DNA of 64,000 nucleotides, taken from positions 372,001 through 436,000 of the forward strand of contig JACGCM010002537.1 of assembly GCA_014058105.1 (NCBI GenBank). The letters are read 5' to 3'. Position numbers and translations under genes: made by a program. Shown piece by piece: positions 35,206 through 46,120 of the stretch. The notes beneath the pieces are model-generated. The model saw nothing but the letters and a program-made list of their open reading frames with translations. It made no database searches and was not told the origin of the DNA. Numbering within the stretch: the first letter of the stretch is position 1; every line of letters starts with the position of its first letter. This DNA is from Kingdonia uniflora. Its lineage: Eukaryota; Streptophyta; Magnoliopsida; Ranunculales; Circaeasteraceae.

Positions 35206-35400
35206 TTAATTCCTGTCGTTGTTATCACCTCTTATTAATCTACGGTTGCGACCCTGTCTATAACTTCCCCTGTCACTAGACCCAACATTATGTGACCTTG
35301 TCATATTCTTACTATTAGTAGGCATAAGCTTAAGGTTTGTAACCAATAACTCATTGTTTTGCTCATAAATGAGGAAAACGTGAATTAGGTCTACGTGCAT
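35206..35400 (-). pseudogene. Copia A Gag remnant
   Basis: The minus strand reads YEQNNELLVTNLKLMPT then GSYRQGRNRRLIRGDNN. This corresponds to the EQNNELLMKNHxxRPTGS segment and the Arg/Gly-rich stretch before the zinc knuckle of Tork-type Copia Gag. Sequence further right (35400-36700) is AT-rich with repeated CAATCATTACTTGTA-like motifs near 35880-36010. The 5' LTR was not identified. Confidence 0.6.
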
Positions 35401-37773
35401 AGTGATCTATCAAATGTTATCCCGGAAGCACAATATTTAAAGCGTAAAAATTATAATTGAATATTCTCAATATATATATTTACCTAAACTATTTCTCCAT
35501 GTGAGATTATAGTGAAGTTGCACTGCCGAATAAAATTTTTGCCGCAGTCGTATAATTCTATCATAGAATAAGTTAATCCATTATCAGGTCTTCCTAAATA
35601 TGATGGTGAGGGTGCCAAACAAAACTCCTACTTTGTTATTTAGAGACTCATTGTTTTTAATAATAGTCTTTTCCAGATTCTACAATAGCATATGGATTTC
35701 ACTATCCATACAGGTCAAGTTTATTGGTACCTGAAATAAAAATTGTAGTATGGGAAGTACTCAATGTTCTGAGTATTACCAACATCTATAATGCATGTAG
35801 ATCAGTACTAGTAGTAGTACTTGATAAATATTCCTTGCATATAGGCAATTCATAGTATTCAAGTCAGTGATTCCCAATCATTATTTGTAGGTGAACCTTG
35901 TTCATATCCTATTACTTATAAAATCTTATTTAAGTACATGATTTCCAATCATTACTTATGGTTCATAGTATATAGTGCAATGAAGTACATGATTCACAAT
36001 CATTACTTGTAAATGAACCCTGTTCATGGCTTTATACGCATGAAAGTCTATTAAGCGTCAAATCCTAATATTACCTTGTAAAATGGTGATCTTAACTTTA
36101 AAGTGTGTTTTAATAGAGTCTTAGCCAAGACAACTATTCAAAACTACTAGATGTTGTGTTCCTTATTTTGAGAACTAGGGTGTTTTAAGCCCTTTAATTT
36201 TATAAAGGTAGGTATATTTTAGCCAAATGACCTTATTTACTACGAATATAAGAGGTATTAGATGTTTAGCTGATAAGTAGTCCCACTCCGAAGTCTGCTG
36301 GGTTCACAAGATAGGTTGATTATGCCTGTCTTTGAACTAACATTCTAGAGTACTATAGATTACTATTAATGCCCATATACCTCTAAATGTTATCTTGTAA
36401 CGTCTAATTCCACTTAGATACAAAAAATTGGTTCCTCAGACACCAAGCTTTTAGAAATAAGACTAAGTCAATTCCTAATTGAGCTCTAGTTATTTGTCAT
36501 TGATAATTAATTGTAATTTAGATATGACTCACAGTCGTATGCTAAATTAATCTTGGTTTCGTATTATCTGTGATCCCTGATCATGATAATTAGTATCCTA
36601 GGGGCATATCAGTAATATCCTATTAGCTATTGTAAGATCCTTAAATAGGTATTACACTATTTACTTATATCACATATAATTGAGACAATGTTCCTATACG
36701 AGGCACCTATTCCCAAAAATTTTAAGAAAATATTTTTCATAAAAAAATTAAAATGGGTCCCCTACGGGGTAAATGCTTAACTGTGTAATCTTTATAAAAA
36801 AATGAGCGTGGGCAATGTAGTGAATTGATATGTGGATGGTTAAATATAAAAAGAAATTTTAAATACACCCCTTTAATAGTTAGCTCACCCCGTCCACCAC
36901 TTATGTTTTAACTATAAATTTTGACTGTTTTTGGACAATTATTCCCTTACGACATACGTATTTTCAAGAAGAATAGCACGGAGAAAAAAAAAGTTTAAAG
37001 GCCATGAGCGAGGAGAATTTTTTTGCACAATCAGCCCATTAATCCTTGAGCAACGAGGAGCATATGTGAATCTTAGAAAGCATCGAGATTATTATCAAAG
37101 TCATGTCGCACAACAATCTAAGTTATTTTTAAATCTCTCAATATATTTAAAACTCTACAGAATCAACAAATGTGTGTTTAATATAATGCTAGAGTTACAA
37201 CGAATTACTAACATTCCAAGATCTTCGAAAATTTAGATAGATTTCATCGCTATTATAGTACTAGAGTTCAATATTTCATCATTCTCATTCTAGAGAGTAG
37301 AGATTCATATATGTATGGCAATAATCTTCGAGCTAATAATAATAAGGTAGGTTGATGATAACAATTTGAAGTTTCATTAAATACTTACTAACCAAGGGGT
37401 AACAAAACTGGGAGAACCAAACAACGTGATGCATTGCATATCTGACAGAGAGAAGATGGGATAAGCTTTTTTCTTTACGATTATAATTTTTATCAATTTT
37501 TTTTGTTAGAGTGGGGTACTGGGGTGAGGTAAATAATATGAGATAAACTAATTGGGGTGAGCTTAAATTGTAGTGAGCTTCTTAAAAATAGGGTGTATTT
37601 AAAAGCTCTCAAATATAAACAATTTTGTACATGTAGTAATCAAATACCAAGAATTCCAAGGTATGCAACCGCCCACCCTAAGCTAAATATAGATCCGCCA
37701 CTGTTTGTAAATGTGTGTGTTTGAGTTTGGTTCTACGAGGAATATCTATATATACTATTAAGTCGATTGCCCT

Positions 37774-38206
37774 TAGAGTATCTCCTAAGTACCTCACTCA
37801 ATTAGGTAAAAAAACCAAAATCCAGTCGAGTGAGGTCCAATTTCATCCAACAGTACCTCAGTTGGTTTTTTTAACAGGCGCCTAAATGTTGGGTGCCCGT
37901 TTCATTTTTTGTAAAAATAAAAATAAAATAAAAAATTCATCAGGCTCCTAACTATTAGGCTCCCGATTTGATTTTTTAAAAGAAACACTAGGCCCCAAAA
38001 CCATAGGCACCGCTTGATTAGAAAACAAATAGACGCCCAAAAATTGGGCGCCCAATCGAGACATAAAAAAGCAAGGTTGCACCTTGAAAATCAAGGCTCA
38101 ACCTTGCTTGTTGAGGAGAAAAACTAATTGAGGTTCTGTTAGAGGACGAAAATCCTACGTGGCACCTTAAAAACCAAGTGAGTAAGGTACTTTAGGAAAT
38201 GCTCTA
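37774..38206. mobile_element. MITE with TAGAG(T/C)AT(C/T)TCCTAA termini
   Basis: The left end TAGAGTATCTCCTAAGTACC is matched in inverse at the right end GGTACTTTAGGAAATGCTCTA, with further complementarity (CTCACTCA/TGAGTAAG). The interior contains several GGCGCC/GGGCGCCC and AGGCTCC-type short inverted motifs. No ORF is present. No convincing target duplication was found. Confidence 0.65.
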
Positions 38207-38449
38207 GTAGTGCTCGCGGTTCGCAGTCCTCTTTTTTGGCGGTCCCTCCAACCAATCTAAAAGCGACATATGTTACTTATTAAGAAACACAACTTTTAAT
38301 CTTAACTCTATTTGCTTTTTTGCTAATACTACCCTATATATTTAGATTAATCATTTAAAACTGAAGGGGTACCAATGTAATTAACTACACCAACCTAACT
38401 CTCCAATGGGCACATATCTCCTCATAAACAATCTGACATTCAGGGAAAT

Positions 38450-39468
38450 GACAAGTTAACACTTCCGAACGTCACTTACATCGAAATGGACAGCAATATC
38501 CAGTGTTAATGGGGAATAAGACTTTGGAGACGTTACGGAGTATCGAGACACTCCCACGAGGGCAAACCCACATCCGGGATGACGTAGGAAAACCCGAGGT
38601 TTGTAATTTTGTAATTTACCGTTCGTTTCATACTTTAATTTGGAAGAAAAAAGAAAGACACACTATGGGTAATGGCCAGAAATGAGTCAGCAGACGGTAG
38701 ATTACTAGATTATGACGTTGTCAATGGTAAAAGGAGGGATTGTGAGGGAAAGAAAACTTTCAAAATCATTTTCCTTATATCTTTGTATTTTCTCATCTAT
38801 GCTCTCAAGAAGAAGGAAAAATTGAAAAACCATAAACCATGGTAAAACCCAATTTTTCTTTTTTCTCTCTCATCCTCAATAATTGTTAACATTTTCTCCC
38901 ATCATGACGGAAGATGGAGCTCGAAGGCGTCGGGCAACAGCCTCCAACGAGGAGACACTTTTGAATTTTAGTATCGAAGAAAAAAATGGTATATTTGTAG
39001 GGAGGTTTTAATGTGTTTTTTTTTTTGGGTTGTTGTTGTTGCAAACTATGTTTCTATGCGGTGAGAAAGAACGACTACTGTCTTTGTACCTAAAGTATAG
39101 GGAGAAAATAAAACCGGAGGAGAGTTTTAAGTAAAAATTTAGCAATTATATTTATTTTGGATTATGTGAAAAGTATTGGAATATATATTTATTTTAGATT
39201 CTATTAAAACAAAGGTTTGAACCCATACAATGTGCATGTTAATTAGACAAATATCTTGCGAATTTATAGTTCCAAAATAGGGATGGTTGAATCGTAGAAA
39301 CCCCAATGACCCTATTTGATACATTTTGTATATTTATCAATAAAATTTAAAAGACCAAACTTTGATCTTAATTTAAGAGACAAATATCTTCAATAGCTTG
39401 TTGATTATAAAGGAATTAGTATTGACATGGGATCCTCCACCTCATCATGGTTCAACTATCCTTTAACT
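38450..39468 (+). repeat. Direct duplication, copy 1 (about 1 kb)
   Basis: This segment is repeated in the same orientation at 40401-41390. Shared blocks include GGTTTGTAATTTTGTAATTT, TACCGTTCGTTTCA, AAGAAGAAGGAAAA, GGCGTCGGGCAA, TGGTATATTTGTAGGGAGGT and TAGTTCCAAAATAGGGATGG, in order and at similar spacing. Copy 1 stops where the bystin fragment begins. Confidence 0.85.
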
Positions 39469-39996
39469 CCATCTTGATTTCAGGTGTAACCTTGGGATAC
39501 TTATACGTTTCTCTTTGTCCTCTGTCAGCATTTCATTTTCATACCTTTGTACAAATGTGAGAAGGCCTTGGTGCCATATTACAGGCATGCCCCTTGAATC
39601 ATCAAGGAATCTCATGAAATGATCATTGAGAACACTGTAAGGCAAAACATATTTATTATCAAGAAGAAGCTTTATGAAGTAGCTAGTGATGCCACAGTAA
39701 TCCATCTCTGCAAGTTTTAGTAGTGCAACACTTGAATGAAGTGAGACCTTTTGAATAATACATCCTATAATGACAGCTTCCCAAACTCGCAAAGCAGAAA
39801 AATAATTCTTTTGTATGGTTGTTGATTTATAAAGAAACTTTTTCAGAGCTTGATATAGAGCATGCAGTCTCTTTTTCTTTCGGATATGTTCTCTAACATG
39901 TTGGAGCAATACAAGTTTGTAGAACCTTTGAGCCTTCTTCAAGCCCAATTTGTATAAAAAAATCTTGTAGCTTGGAAAATTGCATTGGCCGACCAT
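39463..39996 (-). pseudogene. Bystin fragment (ribosome biogenesis factor BYSL/Enp1)
   Basis: The minus-strand frame of 177 codons reads LLQHVREHIRKKKRLH, ALYQALKKFLYKSTT, EAVIIGCIIQKVSL, HSSVALLKLAEMDYCGITSY, FIKLLLDNKYVLPYSVL, HFMRFLDDSRGMPVIWHQGL and FVQRYENEML. This is the central and C-terminal part of bystin, the conserved 40S maturation factor. The N-terminal half and the extreme C-terminus are absent. Short deletions inside blocks (for example after KRLH) remove residues conserved in the family. The frame is continuous over what is normally several exons in plants, which favours a processed copy, but no poly(A) or target duplication was found. Confidence 0.8.
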
Positions 39997-40400
39997 TTTT
40001 CAGGTTTTGTCAAGTAAAAAATGTCCTCCCAGAGTTCTAATGTAGTATATATTTAAAAGTTTTTGGCATTTTTTTATTTGTATATTTAGAACATCTGCAA
40101 TAAAAATGGGTGTGTGATTTCTATTGTATGGAGATTCCCACACCCACACCTCCTTGAACTCCAATAGGAGAAAATAAAAGTGTGGAAGTGAAGTTTTTAG
40201 GAGCATATTGTGAAAGTGCGCGTTATTATGATAGACGCGCGTCTATACGATAGACGACTTCAAGCTGAGTCAAAAACTACCCAATTTTTTTCTCATCTCC
40301 TTCATTTCCCTCGCTCATTAAACTCTCCCACCCTTCCGAGCAAAGCCCAATCTAAACCCTTTTCCCGCCATGGTCGAGACAAACCGACGTTCGGGGAGAC
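39997..40400. other. Spacer between bystin fragment and second duplication copy
   Basis: AT-rich sequence with no gene recognised. It ends in a CT-rich stretch and the short open reading frame start ATGGTCGAGACAAACC near 40370, which could be a decayed first exon. Confidence 0.35.
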
Positions 40401-41390
40401 GACAAGTTAATACTTTTGAACGTCGCTTACACCGAAATGAACCGTAATATACGGTGCAAGCCGGGAATGAAATTTTGGAGATGTTACGAGGCATTGAGAC
40501 CTTCCCATGAGAAAAAACCCACATCTGAGATGACGTGGGTAAACCCAAGGTTTGTAATTTTGTAATTTACCGTTCGTTTCACACTTTAATTTCGAAGAAA
40601 AAAAAAACTTTGGAAAATGATCAAAAGGGAGTCAACAGGAGGTAGATTACTAGATTATGACATTATCAATGGAAAAAGGATGGACTGTGAGGGAAAAAAA
40701 CTTTCAAAATTATTTTCTTTATATCTTTGTCTTTTCTCATCTATGCTATCAAGAAGAAGGAAAATTTGAAAAACCATAAACCCTAGCTAAACCCCTTTTT
40801 TTTATCTCTCATCCCCAACAACTGCCAACATTTCCTCCCCTCACAACGAAAGATGAAACTCAAGGGCGTCGGGCAATAGCCGCCAACGAGGAGGCGATTT
40901 TAAAGTTAATTATAGAAGATAAAACTGGTATATTTGTAGGGAGGTTTCAATGTTTTTTGTTTTTTGTTTTGGTTGTTGTTACAAACTATGTTTCTATGTA
41001 GTGAGATAGTGACTACTATTTCTGTCCCTAAAGAACCTGGAGAAAATAAAACCGGATGAGAATTTTGAAGTAAAAATTTAGGAATTATATTTATTTTGAA
41101 TTATGTGAAAATATAGGAATATTTATTTATTTTAGATTCTATTAAGACAAGGGTTTGAACCCCGTGCAATGTACATGTTAGACAAATATCTTGCGAATTT
41201 ATAGTTCCAAAATAGGGATGGTTGAATTGTAGATCCTGAATGACCCTATTTGATACATTATGTATATTTATCAATAGAATTTAAGATACCAACCTTTGAT
41301 CTTAATTTAAGAGACAAGGATCTTCAATAGCTTGTTGATTATAAAGGAGTTATTATTTATCCTCTACCTCACCGCGATTCAGTTATCCTT
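40401..41390 (+). repeat. Direct duplication, copy 2 (about 1 kb)
   Basis: This is the second copy of the block at 38450-39468, with substitutions and small indels spread throughout. It runs directly into the proteasome-beta-like fragment, so the duplicated unit may represent the promoter and first intron region of that gene. Confidence 0.85.
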
Positions 41391-41504
41391 TAGACTTTAG
41401 ACTAAATTACTCTCTTTCTTAGGATAAATGCCTTTCTTTACACTTGTAATTTGTGTTGATTCCTTGTGTGTTTAATAGATTTTGTTTGTGTTTGCTTGTT
41501 ATGA

Positions 41505-42186
41505 TTTTGAAGGACACAAAGCACGGTACTACCGTATTCATGTTTGTTATTGATGACGGTACATTTATGGGGGCTGACATGCGAGTTTCCAGCCCTCACA
41601 AGAATACGAATGACGAAGAGAAGTATTTTGTAGGTTTGTACTCAAACTATAAGTTTGTATTTCATTCAAAGTACTCAACATACTATTAGTATATATTTTA
41701 AAAAAATGTTTCATTGCAGTGGAGGAAACTTATACGAAAATTAAAGAAATCCATGTGTTCTTTGCAAGTGCTAGTAGCGTGTTACAAATATCACTACGAA
41801 GTTGTCCTTAAAATCCTTCGTGATAAGGTATGTTAAGACATATCTTATTGTTGATTATTTCACCTAACTTTAGTTCTTTATATCTAACTCTTTAAATTAC
41901 ATTTTCTTTTCAGGAATTCAATATAAATGTGTCAATATCCAAAACCAAGAAATACATTAAAAAATTTATGTCAGTGGAGGAAGCCGCAAATGAAGACATA
42001 AGCTACGCCAAGATAAAAAGATTGGATGGAAGAGAGTTTACTAAAAGCATGGGCAGCAGGCTTGCTATCACTAAGATAACGATCCAAATCAACCAAAAAC
42101 CCCTTTTGCAGGATCGTCATCGCTCAAATAGTACTCCGATTCATAAAATTAGTGGCGATGCTATTGTGGTCAGAGTTATCAGTTGA
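41505..42186 (+). pseudogene. Proteasome beta-subunit-like (Ntn hydrolase) fragment
   Basis: The first segment (to 41633) contains KHGTTVFMFVIDDGTFMGADMRVSS. Here GTT and GADMRVSS line up with the N-terminal Thr1 nucleophile and Asp17 (AADSRAS) region of active beta subunits. Two further segments have canonical borders: 41720-41827 (CAG acceptor, AAG/GTATGT donor) and 41914-42186 (CAG acceptor), the latter reading KKFMSVEEAANEDISYAKIK to a stop. The phase set by the first donor leads to a stop in exon two. The resemblance is limited to short motifs, so the family call is tentative. It is likely a decayed partial copy. Confidence 0.35.
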
Positions 42187-42654
42187 CCCACACTTTAGCT
42201 GTTTGTTTAATGTTTTATTGTCGCATAAAATAATCCAAAAACTTAATTTAATAAAAAAAAAAAAAAAAATTGTGAATTGGCACAGTTTTTTTTAAACTTT
42301 TTTATTATTTACAAAAAATTAAAACAAAAAAGCTCTAACATCCATCCTCACCCTGAAGAAGGTCATTTTTCTACCACTAGCTATATGTTTGTTTTTTTTT
42401 GTTTTTTTTATTTTAAGCCTACGTGGTTCGCTAACTTAGCCATCCTACTACTGATGCTCTAAAACAAATAACAAAATTAAACATTTTTGAATGTTTTTTT
42501 ATGGACATAAGTTGTGCATGGTCAACACTCACAAAGATGAGGACTACAAGTACATGAAGTCATATTGTGAAATTCTTTGTGGGGGGTCAGGTGGACAAAA
42601 GGCTATGGAAGTTTTATCGAGGTAACTTGATTTTCTTCATATTTTAATTTATTA

Positions 42655-43590
42655 CTTTGTGAATGTTGCTCATAGTTGTTGTCATTCTATGGGTGTGATG
42701 CATCGCGATATCAAGCCCGAGAATTTCTTGTTCTTAAGCAAGGAGGAAGAGGATTCATCAGCCCCGACCCTGGGTATAGACCTATAAGACGGCCGTCTAG
42801 GGCCTCAAATTTTAGATGAAAAATAGGGGCCTCCTAATATTTTAACCCTCATATGTTTTGGGCCTCCAAAATACCCTATCACTTTAGTTATTTGGGCCTC
42901 ATGTGTAATACTAAAACCATCCCAAAGGCTAAAGATAGATTTTTTTTCTCAACCTGGATTCTCTCTCTCTCAGAAATGAAGATTGGTTACCCCCTCTCTT
43001 TATCTCTCAACATAATCAGTCTCAATCAGAGACCAAATAAGGAAATCTTCTTCCCCTTAAAATCTTCAATGTGTTTTAATTCTTTTACTTCAGTTTCAAG
43101 CTCTTCAACTCCCTAATTGTAAATTTGTGATTTGTGAGAACTGAGAAATTGCGACTATCTCGAGTTATGATTCTTTTACGAACTGGAGCTTGATCGAAAT
43201 TAAGTAAGTAATTTATCCATCATGATCATGTTATTAAATCTCTTTTGTTTTATGTTTTAATTGTGTAAGAATTTTGAAATTGGGTTATTTTGGTAGTGGT
43301 AGAATTGAGGGTTTTCATCAAAGTTCAAAAGATATGTTTTAATGTGATCGGCTTTACTATATAGCATAAATTAACTAAATCGTATGTGTAAACAAAATTA
43401 TTCGAGGGTTGGGGGAGGGGGGGGGCATTTTTTTAGTCCCGCCTAGGGCCTCCAAAACTATAGGGTCGGCCCTGAGATTTATTGAAGTTAATAGATTTCA
43501 GGTTCTTTATTCTCACTAAGGGAGGCAAGATGTATGATGATATAGTAGAGAGCCCATTTTATCTTACTCCTAGGGAACAAATCGTATTTT
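42655..43590 (+). pseudogene. CDPK-like protein kinase fragment, split by a hAT element
   Basis: The left part reads [20 protein letters not shown] then KEEEDS, the catalytic loop (HRDIKPEN) of calcium-dependent protein kinases. The right part, after the transposon, reads LKLIDFRFFILTKGGKMYDD then IVESPFYLTPRE. It corresponds to the DFG segment and activation loop (DFGLSVFF..VGSPYYVAPE). Removing the element and one copy of its target site joins the parts in frame. DFG has become DFR and APE has become TPR, and a stop follows, so the kinase was dead or dying. Only the middle of the kinase domain is present; no EF hands are seen. Confidence 0.75.
42759..43474. mobile_element. Non-autonomous hAT-like element inside the CDPK fragment
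   Basis: The left end CAGCCCCGACCCTGGGTATA (42759) and right end TATAGGGTCGGCCCTG (ending 43474) are inverted copies. AGGGCCTC and GGGCCTCC motifs recur in both subterminal regions. The flanks GGATTCAT (42751-42758) and AGATTTAT (43475-43482) agree at six of eight positions. The interior has no transposase. The precise fit to the kinase frame confirms the boundaries. Confidence 0.75.
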
Positions 43591-43599
43591 GAAAAATAT

Positions 43600-45370
43600 A
43601 AGCAGACATTTTAGAGTATAAGAGTTATCATTAGAGTTGTTCCTTTCTAATCGAGATTGAAAAGGAACTATCTAATACTATACAAAAAAGAGAAGTTGAT
43701 ATCGAATCTAGGCGAAGAATCTCAAAGAGTGCAAAAATTCTTATTAGAATAATGCACATGTGGGACTGAAGGAACAAATTACTTCTATACAAATTCTTGA
43801 GCACATCGAGAGATTATAATAGCTGATCAAGCATCAGACAAGCGACAAAACCACCAAAAAACTAGTGAGGCATTAGACAAGCCAATAGAGAATAGAGAAG
43901 CAAGTAATGACTTCAGAATCAGATGCATGAACTTTGTCGTCAGGATGAGGCAATTCAAAAGCAAAAGAGATAAGTTCATGAAGTTGTTGGAATATTTATA
44001 GTCTTTGACATTTCACATACAAGATTTACCTTAAACTTGTATGAAGATCAAATTAGGCGACTTAAAGTTATTGCTTCTTCTCTTATCAGATTATTTACAA
44101 GTATCGAATTGCTACCAAATCAATATCCTATTTTTACCCTAATTCTCGCTTTGCCCATGCTTAATGATTGAGTGCAATGAAGAGCAGGTAGCAACAATGG
44201 AATTTAATAGCGTAGATGGAAGATAACATGAACTAATTTGATGATGATTGACCCAATGGGGTTGTGTTAAGGTTTAATCACATACATTGTTGGCTACACT
44301 GAAGAAAAAACTAGCGTGCCTTTTTTCTATCTTAAGACAGCCCTTGGTGACAATGCAAACTTAGAGCCTGCATCAAAGCTCTATTAAAAATAAAAGAAGT
44401 TATAGATCTGGATAACAAATTTGCTGCATACGATCGTTATTCACTTATGAGTCATTACTATGTTTGATAACAAATTTAAGATCGACTACAGCCTGTAGTT
44501 ATAGCTTTCAATGCCTAAAAGGTATTGATTGAGGTGAGAGAACCAGAATACGGTGGCAAAAAAGTGCACCGTAGTATCTACCTGAATGACAGAAGGAGGT
44601 TGTGATTCCAACTACTATTTTTTCCTAAAGAGTATCTAATGTAATCTTTATAGGGAGCTAATATTGGTATTTCCCACATTATTCAGTGGCACCTAAGTAC
44701 TTAGGTTGGAAATTATTGCACGCAAATGTGGCACTACTAATTTGCGCACTCTGAGGTGACATGATTTAAGGGAATTGCCAATTCGCCCCCAATCTTGTTT
44801 ATTTACAAGTTATACTTGACTGCTTGATGTATGTATATGATCATATGTTTATGTATTGAAGTTGCAATAATTTTTTCTTTCTTTTTCAGTGAGTACAATC
44901 ATAAACTCACCGTCAAAAAGATAGCAGAGGTGTGCAAACACGCCCTCAGATATTCATTTTTTAATGACAACTTTACTGGTCCAACAACGATGAGTAAGCT
45001 TTATCTCTATCTTTTTTTTAGAATCTCTCTCTCTCTCTCTCAAATTTCTATGTTCATGTACATTTGGTACAAAGACAGGACTGGCAAAATTATACCTATC
45101 ACAGAAAATAGTTGTGGTGGGACCTTGAATAGCTTAAGTACAACCGCATAAAAGCCGTCAAACACAAATCCCAAGGTTATATCAAACTAATATTAGTGGT
45201 TTAATTAATAACTTTTCCTGTAGTTATAATAAAGGTACTAATATTAGTGTTCTATTACATAATAAAATTTCTATTATGTGAATAAAAGTTATTTCATGTC
45301 TCTAGTTTTCTATCCACATGTCCAATTTTTAACACAAGTTAAATTTTGCATCCTCAGGAAAGGGTGGACG
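43600..45370 (+). other. Region with unidentified exon-like stretches
   Basis: Open stretches on the plus strand look protein-like but match no family I know. They include YIVGYTEEKTSVPFFYLKTA then LGDNANLEPASKLY (44277-44385), VIDLDNKFAAYDRYSLMSHY (44400-44462), VREPEYGGKKVHRSIYLNDR (44540-44600) and YNHKLTVKKIAEVCKHALRY then SFFNDNFTGPTT (44890-44990). They may be exons of one decayed gene. Stops separate them. Confidence 0.3.
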
Positions 45371-45379
45371 TAAAATGTG

Positions 45380-45882
45380 TTAGGAAACTGAGGGGGAAAA
45401 TTGCAACGCGGAAGCACAATACGATTAACAAGACAATAAAATGCATTCACAAGGTTTAAATTAGGTAGAAACCCAAATGGATCAAAACCACCCTCGATAA
45501 GCACGACGAATATATTATTACTTAGGGTTATAAGAAGTTATAGAGATCACTCAACCTCACCTCTACCCTTACAGATAATCCCCAGCAAGAAACCCTAGAA
45601 AGAAAACCCAAGAAATCTCTCCAGAGCAAAACCATATATTTTTCCCTTTTCTTTCTCTAACTCTTTCTCTTGTACAGAGGCCTTTAACTTACATTCTATA
45701 TTTATAGACTTTCCATTAGGTCATCACCGAAGTACACATCATTTGATAAACCATCGCTTTGGAATAAATCCCCTTCGGAATGAACTTAGAAACAAACAAA
45801 CATAACATTTTTCGTTCGAACGACTTCAACGTAAACTTTTTCGATTAAACAACTTCCCCTATTTTTAGAGCCGTAACCTAAC
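45380..45882 (-). mobile_element. Solo LTR with perfect 5-bp target duplication
   Basis: The termini are TGTTAGG (45380) and CCTAACA (ending 45882), a 7-base inverted repeat with TG...CA ends. AAATG flanks both sides exactly (45375-45379, 45883-45887). A minus-strand TATA signal (CTATAAATATAG, about 45705-45694) and CT-rich leader suggest the LTR points to the minus strand. The 503-base length and terminal sequence fit Copia. No internal region is present. Confidence 0.9.
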
Positions 45883-46084
45883 AAAATGGATGTCAAAAAG
45901 GAAATTATTCTTGCTTTGGCCAATACGTAAAAAGTTTTTTCATAAAGGAAACATTTTTTATCTCATTTTTTCGAACCCCGGAGAACTTGAAGATCTAAAT
46001 TTCACATCTCTGCGATTTCATCCTTTGTTTTACCCTAAATCTTATGGTTTGACGACTCCCTAACCATTCATATACTTGTACTTA

Positions 46085-46089
46085 AGTCC

Positions 46090-46120
<31 letters not shown>
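46085..46120. repeat. (CT)n(TA)n compound microsatellite
   Basis: A run of CT units passes directly into about eleven TA units. Confidence 0.9.

Larger units (their letters stand above)
23152..36000 (-). mobile_element. Ty1/Copia retrotransposon A, minus strand, split by a CACTA insertion
   Basis: The 3' LTR is 23152-23414: read on the plus strand it begins TGTTGAGAG and ends CTCCTAACA. It is followed by the polypurine tract (complement of CTCCCCCTTGG, 23415-23425). The 3' untranslated region is interrupted at 23475 by the CACTA element and resumes at 31074. Then come RNase H, reverse transcriptase, integrase and Gag going up in coordinate, the right order for a minus-strand Copia. All frames are broken. 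The 5' LTR could not be located, so the right limit is approximate. It belongs to the same family as the element at 52286-53743. Confidence 0.8.
22872..37703. mobile_element. Ends of an older hAT-like element, now 14.8 kb apart through nested insertions
   Basis: The left end TGGTGGCGGATCTA (22872) pairs with the right end TAGATCCGCCACTG (ending 37703). Outside them lie TTTGCAAA (22864-22871) and TTTGTAAA (37704-37711), a duplication matching at seven of eight positions. Between them sit a Copia element and, within that, a CACTA element. The original element would comprise about 22872-23151 plus an unknown part of 36000-37703. No transposase remains. The pairing rests on the termini and duplication only. 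Confidence 0.55.
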
